A stretch of 6,356 nucleotides of DNA from CALXSC01 sp035470525 (GTDB taxonomy: Bacteria > Pseudomonadota > Alphaproteobacteria > Rickettsiales > UBA1997): assembly GCA_035470525.1 (NCBI GenBank), contig DATIQT010000016.1, positions 1 to 6,356 of the forward strand. The letters are read 5' to 3'. Positions 1-6,215 of the stretch are shown here, piece by piece. The notes beneath the pieces were generated by a model. The model was not told the origin of the DNA. It was given only the letters and a program-made list of their open reading frames with translations, and ran no database searches. A program made the translations under genes and the position numbers. The first letter of the stretch is position 1. Each line of letters begins with the position of its first letter.

Positions 1-19
1 GCACAACTAAAAATAGATG

Positions 20-46
20 TTTGTGTGCTGATAAATCAGACACAAA
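20..46 (-). terminator. Possible hairpin terminator after the ABC ATPase gene
   Basis: The arms TTTGTGT (20-26) and ACACAAA (40-46) pair perfectly. Inside them CTGAT (28-32) faces ATCAG (35-39), with one bulged G at 27, giving about 11 usable pairs. Read on the minus strand the stem is followed within a few bases by TTTTT (complement of 9-13), which suits the end of the minus-strand genes. On the plus strand a T-run also follows at 57-64, but about ten bases away, so it might work in both directions. It lies about 100 bases beyond the ATPase stop codon. The stem is modest and AT-rich, so this is a suggestion only. Confidence 0.4.
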
Positions 47-145
47 ACACTTAATTATTTTTTTAATTTCGTAATTGGTTAAACGAGTATATTTTATAGC
101 TTAAATGTTTATTATTAATAAATATACTTGTCAAGCTCCTATCTA

Positions 146-859
146 TTATATAAATTTTTTTTGCTTTGCTTCCTCTATACTCCCATCAAATTCTTTTATG
201 CCATCTTTTATATGTATTAATCTTTTACTATATCCAGCTATATCAGGTTCATGAGTAACCATAACTATAGTAATTTGATTATTTCTATTTAGTTCTTGAA
301 AAATCCTCATAATTTCATCACCAGTTTTACTATCAAGATTTCCTGTAGGCTCATCTGCAAAAATAACACTAGGATTATTAATTAAAGCTCTTGCAATAGC
401 TACCCTCTGTTGCATACCACCTGATAATTGATTTGGATAATGATATTCATATTTTTCTAAACCAACAGATTTTAATATATTATTTCCTTTTTCTTTTCTT
501 TCTTCTGCTGAAATACCACAATAAATTAAAGGCAGTGTTACATTGTCCAAAATATCTCTTCGTTGTAACAAATTAAACCCTTGAAAAACAAATCCAATTT
601 GATTTCTTCTAGTTTCAGCAAGTTTGTTTATATCAAAATTTGCTACATTTTCATTATTTAAAAAATACTCTCCACTTGTAGGTTTATCTAAACAACCAAG
701 TATGTTCATAAATGTAGACTTACCAGAACCTGATGGTCCCATTATAGATACAAATTCACCGCTATTAACTTCTAAATTTATACCTTTCAAAACTTTCTGA
801 ACCAACCCACCACTTAAAATATAATCTTTATAAATATTTTTTAAATCTATTAAAGGCAT
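146..859 (-). CDS. Stand-alone MacB/LolD-type ABC transporter ATP-binding protein
   Basis: This 237-residue protein is a complete ABC nucleotide-binding domain with no membrane part. It shows Walker A GPSGSGKST at 41-49, the Q-loop glutamine at 93, the signature LSGGMQ at 145-150, Walker B VIFADE at 165-170, a D-loop around 174-177 and the switch histidine at 203. The stretch MNILGCLDKPTSGEY after Walker A is typical of the MacB/YknY/LolD group. These ATPases pair with FtsX-like permeases to move lipoproteins, peptides or drugs out of the inner membrane by a mechanotransmission cycle. No permease or HlyD/MacA-type adaptor gene is in the window, so the partner and cargo are unknown. The loop sequence looks closer to MacB than to LolD, hence no symbol. 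It starts 68 bases after the phosphoglycerol transferase gene, and no Shine-Dalgarno site is evident. The ATPase fold is certain; the substrate is not. Confidence 0.93.
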   Translation of the reverse strand: MPLIDLKNIYKDYILSGGLVQKVLKGINLEVNSGEFVSIMGPSGSGKSTFMNILGCLDKPTSGEYFLNNENVANFDINKLAETRRNQIGFVFQGFNLLQRRDILDNVTLPLIYCGISAEERKEKGNNILKSVGLEKYEYHYPNQLSGGMQQRVAIARALINNPSVIFADEPTGNLDSKTGDEIMRIFQELNRNNQITIVMVTHEPDIAGYSKRLIHIKDGIKEFDGSIEEAKQKKFI

Positions 860-884
860 TATTTTTTTATTTATTTATATATTA

Positions 885-912
885 ATAATAATTTCATTTT
901 TATGAAATTCAA
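885..912 (-). promoter_or_regulatory. Possible promoter of the ABC ATPase gene, with an inverted repeat in its spacer
   Basis: On the minus strand TTGAAT (complement of 907-912; 4 of 6 to the -35 consensus) lies 16 bases before TATTAT (complement of 885-890; 5 of 6 to -10), about 25 bases before the start codon. An 8-base perfect inverted repeat, AATTTCAT-TTTT-ATGAAATT (890-909), fills the spacer, where an operator could sit. The DNA is so AT-rich that such matches arise easily by chance. The stem lacks GC pairs and a T-run, so it is not a good terminator for the gene upstream. Confidence 0.3.
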
Positions 913-927
913 TCTTTATTACAAATG

Positions 928-2352
928 TTATTTATTATGAATTTTGTATATAAAATTCTTTACTAACTCATCATCTTCTTCATTAGAAAGAAAATTAGCG
1001 TTAGATTTTACATTTAATGTTTTTAAAATAAAATTAGGTAAATTTGTATAATCTTTTACTGTGTCTTTTTTTCTATCGCCATTTAAAACTATAAAATATA
1101 ATTTTTCTTTTTCTTGGTCTACTAATTTGTTTAACGAACTCATTGCAAATTGTCTGTGGTCTGGCATGATTATTATTGTTGTATCTTTATAATTTTTTTG
1201 TTTTTTTAAAAAGTTTACAAAATCACCAACTAATGTGTCAGTACATTCTGCTGCATTTAAAATTTTATTTTCACTTGAATTTTTACATCTTTTATCACGT
1301 AGACCATTAGGGCTATGAGTTGCAGTTGTTAAAATAGTTAAATTAAAAGGTTTATTTTGTTTAGAAAGATTAACGTATTCTTTTTTTGCTATATCGAAAA
1401 TATCATAATCAGCGACACCCCAATCAGATAATTTTTCTTCTAGTGATAAATCTTTTTGTATTAGGCTATCTCTATCTTCAACTATATCATATTGGTGTGA
1501 AAGTAGATAATTTCCCTTATTAAATAGTTTTTTATCAGCGCCACCTAAAAAAACTTGTGTATAATTGGCTTTGTTTAAAATATCGGGAAGACAAACTAAT
1601 TGTGTATCTCTTATTTTTCCATAAGTATTATCAATTAAAAAATAAGAAATATTTTGAACACCACATTGAGTACAAATAATACCCGGAACTGTACCCCAAC
1701 ATCCTTTTACTTGTTCTATATCGTTATAAAATTGATTTTCTGAAGCTAATTTTTGTATATTTTTAGTATAGTCTTTTACATTGTCATCTGTAAGATAGCT
1801 TTGGTCAAAAGATTCCAAATATATCAAAACTAAATTTTTATGTTTTTCTTTTTTATTCAATATTTTTAGATTGTCTTTTATTGTATATTCTTCATTTTTA
1901 GCTAATTTAAAGATTTCTTGATATGTTTTATCTTTATATTTTAAATATGAAACTCCATAATCAACAAACAACATGTGAAAAATATCATAGAAAAAACCAT
2001 TCGGCAAAATTAATATTATAAGACAAATATTTATTACTATTCTTTTATATCGTTTAATTTGAACTTTTTTTAAAATAACATAAAAGATAACACATAAAAC
2101 TATAAAAAATAATGTAAAATAATATAAAACAATTATCTTTGTTGTTATAGTTAAATGAAAAATATCTATATTCATCAAAAAAAATATAAAATATTCATCT
2201 ATACTTCTTTTAATGAAAGAAATAGACAATATTTCTAGAACAATCATACTTGCAACAGCAAGAGCAATAGAAAAATTTCTATATTTTCTGTCGGTACCAA
2301 TAAAAAATAAAAGAAAAGTTAGGGATAAAAAACTTAGAATATCAAAAAACAT
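928..2352 (-). CDS. Membrane phosphoglycerol transferase (OpgB/MdoB or LtaS-like, sulfatase superfamily)
   Basis: This 474-residue protein has four or five N-terminal membrane helices (about 3-19, 28-48, a weaker one near 53-69, 72-95 and 104-126), then a periplasmic sulfatase/alkaline-phosphatase-fold domain from about 170. Likely metal and catalytic residues are E180 in LIYLESFD, T221 in GCWGTVPGI as the phospho-accepting threonine, the DWGVADYD block at 310-317, H346 and D398-H399 in PDHRQF. The WGTVPGI..TQCGV pattern resembles the TIAG..SQCGV block of OpgB, which moves phosphoglycerol from phosphatidylglycerol to osmoregulated periplasmic glucans. LtaS, which polymerises the same group, and phosphoethanolamine transferases share the fold. 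The natural acceptor cannot be read from sequence. The ATG lies one base after the stop codon of the SH3b gene, so the two are probably translationally coupled. No clear Shine-Dalgarno site is present. The superfamily call is firm; the exact substrate is not. Confidence 0.85.
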   Translation of the reverse strand: MFFDILSFLSLTFLLFFIGTDRKYRNFSIALAVASMIVLEILSISFIKRSIDEYFIFFLMNIDIFHLTITTKIIVLYYFTLFFIVLCVIFYVILKKVQIKRYKRIVINICLIILILPNGFFYDIFHMLFVDYGVSYLKYKDKTYQEIFKLAKNEEYTIKDNLKILNKKEKHKNLVLIYLESFDQSYLTDDNVKDYTKNIQKLASENQFYNDIEQVKGCWGTVPGIICTQCGVQNISYFLIDNTYGKIRDTQLVCLPDILNKANYTQVFLGGADKKLFNKGNYLLSHQYDIVEDRDSLIQKDLSLEEKLSDWGVADYDIFDIAKKEYVNLSKQNKPFNLTILTTATHSPNGLRDKRCKNSSENKILNAAECTDTLVGDFVNFLKKQKNYKDTTIIIMPDHRQFAMSSLNKLVDQEKEKLYFIVLNGDRKKDTVKDYTNLPNFILKTLNVKSNANFLSNEEDDELVKNFIYKIHNK

Positions 2353-2353
2353 A

Positions 2354-2806
2354 TTATAATTTGTTTCCCCAAATATTTTGCGCTTCTATCCAACCAGTTT
2401 TGTTATTTGTTTCAATTTTGCACCATTTTTCAGTACATTTGTCTAATTTTACAACAACATTTTCTTCTAATCTATAAACAGGATTAGAATTTACATTATC
2501 TTTTTTGTACATAATCTGTGTTCCATTAATAACAATTAATGTTCTTTTTTTACTTGTTAAATTTTTATTCAACCAGCCTTCATATCCATCTTTATCTTGA
2601 ATTTTGTACCAATTATCATATTCACCTAAAACTTTTAACGGCATATCTTTTATTTGATAAATTGCTTTTATTGGATATTCACCACCCGGACCACTTCTTA
2701 AATTAACTTCATTTGATCTCAAAGACACAAAAAATGAACCACTAAATTCAAAAGCAAAGCAATTAACAGATATTAAAAAAAACATTATTATTTTTATTAA
2801 TTTCAT
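2354..2806 (-). CDS. Exported protein with two SH3b-like repeats
   Basis: This 150-residue protein begins with a signal peptide (KLIKIIMFFLISVNCFA, probably cut after residue 18). The rest is two bacterial SH3-like domains at about 26-83 and 90-147. The first contains VNLRSGPGGEYPI and WYKIQDKDGYEGWL; the second has the parallel WCKIETNNKTGWI near the C-terminus. The pattern matches the SH3_4 family, common in Alphaproteobacteria. SH3b repeats usually bind peptidoglycan or mediate protein contacts in the periplasm, but the partner is unknown. C124 and C129 in KCTEKWC could form a disulfide after export. The gene precedes the phosphoglycerol transferase by one base, which ties both to the cell envelope, and it follows rsmJ by 47 bases without a clear promoter. 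The signal peptide lacks a proper lipobox, so it is not called a lipoprotein. Confidence 0.88.
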   Translation of the reverse strand: MKLIKIIMFFLISVNCFAFEFSGSFFVSLRSNEVNLRSGPGGEYPIKAIYQIKDMPLKVLGEYDNWYKIQDKDGYEGWLNKNLTSKKRTLIVINGTQIMYKKDNVNSNPVYRLEENVVVKLDKCTEKWCKIETNNKTGWIEAQNIWGNKL

Positions 2807-2853
2807 ATTTTATTTTTTATCTTTATAACAACTATAATAATTAATATAATTTT

Positions 2854-3558
2854 TTATTCAAGGATTTTATTGTTATTTGGAGTATAAACATCAAATCGTG
2901 TAGTGTTGCCAATGATTTCAAAATTTGGCTTCTTATTTAATAAAAAATCAGATTTTCTCATTCTTTTTACAACAACTCTTTTTACATTTTGTTGTAATGC
3001 TAATTCAAGTAATTTTCCACTATCAAAATCATCACCAACAATTTCTCTAAAAATCTGCATATCCTTTTTAACAAGCCTACTCTTTTTTGTTTTCGGAAAC
3101 ATTGGATCTATATAAATAACATCAAAAGTTTCTTTTAACTTTTGTAAATATTTGATTGAATCAGTATTTATTAATTCTAAATTATTGGTAATTGCAGACG
3201 AATTTGCATTTTCTAGAGCATTGCTTAGCAACAAATAAATTATTGGATTTCTTTCCAACATAACAACTTGGCAACCAAAATTAGCTAATATAAAAGAATC
3301 TCTTCCAAGACCTGCTGTAGTATCCAAAATTTTAGGCTTATAATCATTTTTAATTCCAATTGCTTTTATAATTTCCTGATTTTTATCTTCTTTTCTTCTT
3401 AATAGTTCTTTATCTGAAAAATCAATGCAGAATGGCAACCAATCTTTATGAATTTTTGATTTTAAAAAGAGTTTATTATTTTCCATGAATAATAAATAAC
3501 TTTCATTACTTTTATTTAATTCTTCAATAGTTTTATTTGTTAATATACCAGACTTCAT
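2854..3558 (-). CDS. rsmJ: 16S rRNA (guanine-1516-N2)-methyltransferase RsmJ
   Basis: This 234-residue cytoplasmic enzyme matches RsmJ (about 250 residues in E. coli), which uses S-adenosylmethionine to methylate N2 of G1516 in 16S rRNA. The signature elements are in order: LDTTAGLGRDSF at 78-89 (SAM-binding loop), MLERNP at 100-105 (acidic end of strand 2), VIYIDPMFP at 147-155 (catalytic strand 4), KKSRLVKKDM at 158-167, VVVKR at 195-199 and RFDVY at 221-225. No key motif is missing; the N-terminus is somewhat short. The start codon lies inside the end of coaX (26-base overlap) and is supported by GAAGG five bases upstream. The pairing with coaX looks like genome compaction rather than a shared pathway. 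RsmJ is mainly proteobacterial, which helps place the organism. Confidence 0.93.
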   Translation of the reverse strand: MKSGILTNKTIEELNKSNESYLLFMENNKLFLKSKIHKDWLPFCIDFSDKELLRRKEDKNQEIIKAIGIKNDYKPKILDTTAGLGRDSFILANFGCQVVMLERNPIIYLLLSNALENANSSAITNNLELINTDSIKYLQKLKETFDVIYIDPMFPKTKKSRLVKKDMQIFREIVGDDFDSGKLLELALQQNVKRVVVKRMRKSDFLLNKKPNFEIIGNTTRFDVYTPNNNKILE

Positions 3559-4303
3559 TCAAACCTTCAGAAGTTAAATTAGGACAAAAGCCATCAACAA
3601 ATTTTAAATCATGAATAAAAACAACTGATAAACCACCTGTAATATAAATTTTAAAATTTATATTTTTATATTCACGTTTAATTTGCTCTACTATCTCTTT
3701 AATCAGTCCAATATATCCATAATACAAACCACTTTGCATTAATACTTCAGTATTTGTTCCCAAAACCTTTTCTGGTTTTTTTATTTCAACCTCTGGTAAT
3801 TGAGAACAGAAAGTATGTAAAGCATTACTACCCAATTTAGCACCGGGTGCTATTACACTGCCAGCATATTCACCATCAGTTAAAGCAACATCAAAAGTAG
3901 TTGCGGTTCCCATATCTATTATTATAAAATTTTCTTTAAATTTCTTCTTTCCAGCAATAATATTGACAACAATATCCTGTCCTATCAACTCATCTTTTAT
4001 TTCTTTTCTTACTTTTAAATTTAATTTAGTATTTTTATCACCAACATTGATAATTTTTTTATTTAAAAATTTTAAAGCATTTAAAAGATTATCATCAACC
4101 TCAGGAACTACAGAACCATAAACAATACCATCAATAATATTTTTATTACAATCATTAAACCTCATTAACTGAACTAAAACTGTTTCATATTCTTCTTTAG
4201 AAGTAGTTTTATCAGTAACAATTCGCCATTTTTTAAAAACTTTTTCACCACTAAAAACAGCTAAAACTATATTAGAATTCCCAACATCTACAGTAAGTAT
4301 CAT
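3533..4303 (-). CDS. coaX: Type III pantothenate kinase CoaX
   Basis: This 256-residue protein, normal length for the family, catalyses the ATP-dependent phosphorylation of pantothenate, the first step of coenzyme A synthesis. It belongs to the acetate/sugar kinase (ASKHA) fold. Visible motifs are TVDVGNSN at 4-11 (phosphate loop with D6), GSVVPEVD at 63-70, GQD at 108-110 (catalytic aspartate D110), IIDMGTATTFD at 128-138, VIAPGAKLGSNAL at 150-161, LGTNTEVLMQSG at 181-192, ITGG at 221-224 and PNLTSEGL at 241-248. The family usually has D-R after G-x; here I111 replaces the arginine. The start is the only early ATG, directly before the phosphate loop. The gene opens a compact run with rsmJ, after a 129-base gap from the NadM-like gene. 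CoaX enzymes are insensitive to CoA feedback and need a monovalent cation (family knowledge). Confidence 0.94.
   Translation of the reverse strand: MILTVDVGNSNIVLAVFSGEKVFKKWRIVTDKTTSKEEYETVLVQLMRFNDCNKNIIDGIVYGSVVPEVDDNLLNALKFLNKKIINVGDKNTKLNLKVRKEIKDELIGQDIVVNIIAGKKKFKENFIIIDMGTATTFDVALTDGEYAGSVIAPGAKLGSNALHTFCSQLPEVEIKKPEKVLGTNTEVLMQSGLYYGYIGLIKEIVEQIKREYKNINFKIYITGGLSVVFIHDLKFVDGFCPNLTSEGLNEVWYINK
3564..3568 (-). promoter_or_regulatory. Ribosome binding site of rsmJ inside coaX
   Basis: GAAGG on the minus strand, five bases before the rsmJ ATG, lies within the last codons of coaX. It supports the overlapping start at 3558 rather than the internal ATG at residue 25. Confidence 0.6.
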
Positions 4304-4329
4304 CGTAAAAAACTTTATAAAACAGAATT

Positions 4330-4357
4330 ATTTTAAAAGAAAAAAATAAAAAGTAAA
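4330..4357 (-). promoter_or_regulatory. Possible promoter of the coaX-rsmJ run
   Basis: In the 129-base gap before coaX, minus-strand TTTACT (complement of 4352-4357; 4 of 6) is followed after 16 bases by TAAAAT (complement of 4330-4335; 5 of 6), about 26 bases before the start codon. The gap is too wide for tight coupling to the gene upstream, which makes a promoter plausible. In DNA this AT-rich the match is weak evidence. The gap holds no convincing terminator: its only inverted repeat, TTATAATT/AATTATAA, has no GC pairs and no T-run. Confidence 0.3.
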
Positions 4358-4432
4358 TATGAAATCTACAAATATGATAAATTAATTCTTTTATAATTTA
4401 ACTAATATTAATAAATAACACAATTATAAGTT

Positions 4433-4957
4433 TTACAAAATCTTATTTTTTTCAAAAAACTTCTCAATAAAATCGACATTTTCTTGTGGAACATATTCTT
4501 TCCATGAATCATCACCCACCCTTATCATATCCCTTATTTCAGTTCCTGATATTTTTAATTTATCTTCTTGTTTTAGTCTATCAAGAATTTCAATATTTAA
4601 ATATCCTTTATCAAACCAATCAGCTTCTTCTTGTCCTCCACAATAAAAAGCTTCTGGTTCTCCAAATTTTTTACTTTTTTCTCTGATGTGTAAAATAATA
4701 TAATCATACCATTTATTATCATTACTTATATTATCAACCGCAAAAATATTAAGATTTTTCAATTCACCATAAACATTTTTAATCATAAAAATTCTTTCTT
4801 CTGGTGTAAAAGGGTTTTTTGCCGTCCTACTCTCTTGAGCAAGTCCCAAAACTATAGTCCCATATCTTGATTCCTTCAACATCTTATCAACCAAGGATTT
4901 ATGTCCATTATGAAATGGCTGAAATCTTGAAACTATAAAACTATGTTTATATTTCAT
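4433..4957 (-). CDS. NadM-like nicotinamide-nucleotide adenylyltransferase
   Basis: This 174-residue nucleotidyltransferase resembles the archaeal-type NMN adenylyltransferase NadM, which joins NMN and ATP to make NAD and pyrophosphate. It shows RFQPFHNGHK at 11-20 (the HxGH ATP-binding motif), LGLAQESRTAKNPFTPEER at 37-55 (the block typical of NadM), a substrate region with NDNKWYDYI at 79-87, and ISGTEIRDMI at 136-145 (the second ATP-binding signature). Position 10 is serine where glycine is usual before RFQPFH. It is a single domain with no Nudix or kinase part. I chose the ATG at 4957 because family members begin just before this motif. A TTG at 4978 would add seven residues without a better ribosome site. 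The gene follows the deaminase gene by 41 bases, so both probably share a transcript. Other nucleotidyltransferase substrates cannot be excluded. Confidence 0.82.
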   Translation of the reverse strand: MKYKHSFIVSRFQPFHNGHKSLVDKMLKESRYGTIVLGLAQESRTAKNPFTPEERIFMIKNVYGELKNLNIFAVDNISNDNKWYDYIILHIREKSKKFGEPEAFYCGGQEEADWFDKGYLNIEILDRLKQEDKLKISGTEIRDMIRVGDDSWKEYVPQENVDFIEKFFEKNKIL

Positions 4958-4998
4958 ACTTTGTAAATTTACCCACAATTAAAAAATTGCTGTAATAC

Positions 4999-5916
4999 CT
5001 AAGATTTAGTCGCTATACCCTTTATTTCTTCATATAATTGGTACTCTTTTGCTAAAGTTGTTTCCAAAGGATATGTAGCATCTGTACAGAGTGTATACTT
5101 TAAATTATTATTTTCAAATATTTTAAAAATTTTTGCATATTCTACTTTATCTTTAACTGCTTGAGTTACTAAATTACTTGATATGCATATCTCAAACATT
5201 ATATTATGTTGTTCTGCTAATTTCATTAATTTTGGATATTTATGAATTTGAACACCATGTCCAATTCTTTGAACTTTATATTTTTCAATAACTGAAGCTA
5301 AAACATCTTCTAAACCTTCATAACTTTGTTCACCAACATGTATTGTCGTTAACATACCTAAAGCATTCGCTGTTTTATAATATGTTTCAAATTCAGGTCT
5401 TAAAGGACTTTTAGCTTCTGGTCCCGCAAGATCAATACCAATACAACCTTTATTAAAATATTGTATAGCTTTTTTAAAAATAGCATCATTACCTGCCAAA
5501 TTAACATCTCTTCCCAAACAAAAAATTTGTCCACCATCAACACCAAAAATTGACTTTGCTTTTTCATAACCACTTCTGGCAGCAACAATTAATTTGTCAA
5601 AATCTATTTTAAAATCTTGACTTCTTTTATATGGATTCCATCTTAATTCCAAATAATCACAACCACTAACATATGCATCAACATAAGACTTAAAAAAAGA
5701 TTGAGCTATAGCATTAGGAGAACTTTGTGCTTCATCTATTATGTGTATGATATCTAAGTATTCTTCTAGGTTTTTAACACCTTCTTTTTTCATTGAAAGA
5801 CTATCTTTAAATTTTGTAAAATCTTTATTTTTTAATTTTAACCCAGTTTCATTAATTATTTCAAACAATAAGACTGGATCAGTAGAGCCTGATAAATGTA
5901 AATGTAAATCTTTCAT
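4999..5916 (-). CDS. Adenosine deaminase family protein (substrate uncertain)
   Basis: This 305-residue metal-dependent hydrolase belongs to the adenosine/AMP deaminase family and is a little shorter than typical adenosine deaminase (about 330-350). Zinc ligands are present: H5 and H7 in DLHLHLSGS, H193 in TIHVGEQ and D279 in CTDAT. The catalytic E196 and H220 (RIGHG, 217-221) are intact, as are IDLAGPE at 161-167 and EICISSN at 242-248. Two usual residues differ: the HLDG aspartate is S9, and the second aspartate of TDDP, which in mouse enzyme contacts purine N7, is A280. The zinc chemistry should work, but the base recognised may not be plain adenosine. Adenine, a modified nucleoside or a nucleotide are alternatives. 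It is the first gene after the best promoter and the best Shine-Dalgarno site in the window. It precedes the NadM-like gene, suggesting nucleoside salvage. Confidence 0.88.
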   Translation of the reverse strand: MKDLHLHLSGSTDPVLLFEIINETGLKLKNKDFTKFKDSLSMKKEGVKNLEEYLDIIHIIDEAQSSPNAIAQSFFKSYVDAYVSGCDYLELRWNPYKRSQDFKIDFDKLIVAARSGYEKAKSIFGVDGGQIFCLGRDVNLAGNDAIFKKAIQYFNKGCIGIDLAGPEAKSPLRPEFETYYKTANALGMLTTIHVGEQSYEGLEDVLASVIEKYKVQRIGHGVQIHKYPKLMKLAEQHNIMFEICISSNLVTQAVKDKVEYAKIFKIFENNNLKYTLCTDATYPLETTLAKEYQLYEEIKGIATKS

Positions 5917-5924
5917 AACACTGT

Positions 5925-5930
5925 CTCCTT
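5925..5930 (-). promoter_or_regulatory. Strong ribosome binding site of the deaminase gene
   Basis: AAGGAG on the minus strand, eight bases before the ATG at 5916, is the only canonical Shine-Dalgarno site seen in the window. It fixes the start of the deaminase gene and suggests higher translation than its neighbours. Confidence 0.8.
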
Positions 5931-5945
5931 TATTTATTTCAAAAA

Positions 5946-5973
5946 ATTATATTTGTTATTTTATAAAAGTCAA
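5946..5973 (-). promoter_or_regulatory. Sigma-70-type promoter of the deaminase gene
   Basis: On the minus strand TTGACT (complement of 5968-5973; 5 of 6) is followed after 16 bases by a perfect TATAAT (complement of 5946-5951). Transcription would start near 5939, giving a leader of about 20-25 bases that carries the AAGGAG site. It is the best promoter in the window and probably drives at least the deaminase and NadM-like genes. The near-palindrome GTGAT-TG-ATCAC (5996-6007) lies about 22 bases upstream of the -35 box and could be an activator site, but it fits no regulator I can name. Confidence 0.7.
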
Positions 5974-6082
5974 TTATTCATAAATATCAAGAAATGTGAT
6001 TGATCACCATATATCTATTATTTAATTAATAACTTCCAATATAACTTATCAAACAACAAGTATAAACTATATTAGACCTAGC

Positions 6083-6116
6083 GCATAAAAATTTTTCCAC
6101 AAAAAATGATTTATGC
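6083..6116. repeat. Imperfect 34-base inverted repeat (hairpin)
   Basis: GCATAAA (6083-6089) pairs perfectly with TTTATGC (6110-6116). After a small internal loop, ATTTTT (6091-6096) pairs with AAAAAT (6102-6107) around the loop CCACA. That makes 13 pairs in total. No T-run follows on either strand, so it does not look like a terminator. The loop side contains TTTTCCACA, one base from the classical DnaA box TTATCCACA. It could be a protein-binding site, part of a small RNA, or chance in AT-rich DNA. Confidence 0.4.
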
Positions 6117-6215
6117 AACAGATCTATTATATTAGATATTAAAAATAAAAGTATATAAAAAGTTATCAATCCCTTTATCAAATAAGATTATTTAGTTTAC
6201 AATAGATACAAAAAC

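Noticed and set aside
129..134. Perfect TTGACA on the minus strand after the ABC ATPase gene
   Set aside because: No -10 box at 16-18 bases; the nearest TAATAA is only 14 bases away, so no promoter is called.
146..859. Naming the ATPase lolD because coaX and lolCD lie near each other in some Alphaproteobacteria
   Set aside because: No lolC is present and the residues after Walker A look more like MacB, so the symbol is not justified.
2749..2806. SH3b protein as a lipoprotein because of a cysteine near the end of the signal peptide
   Set aside because: The residues before the cysteine (SVN) do not fit a lipobox, while CFA gives a good ordinary signal peptidase site.
2903..3115. Plus-strand open frame opposite rsmJ
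   Set aside because: It runs antisense to well-conserved RsmJ motifs, has no ribosome site and its composition looks like a reverse reading of coding DNA.
4304..4432. Terminator in the gap before coaX
   Set aside because: The only inverted repeat is AT-only with a long loop and no T-run.
4486..4686. Plus-strand open frame opposite the NadM-like gene
   Set aside because: It is antisense to a recognised enzyme and its hydrophobic content comes from the AT-rich complement.
5400..5588. Second minus-strand frame inside the deaminase gene
   Set aside because: It lies entirely within a conserved deaminase region in another frame and resembles no family.
5741..5983. Plus-strand open frame across the start of the deaminase gene
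   Set aside because: It is antisense to the conserved N-terminus, the ribosome site and the promoter of the deaminase gene.
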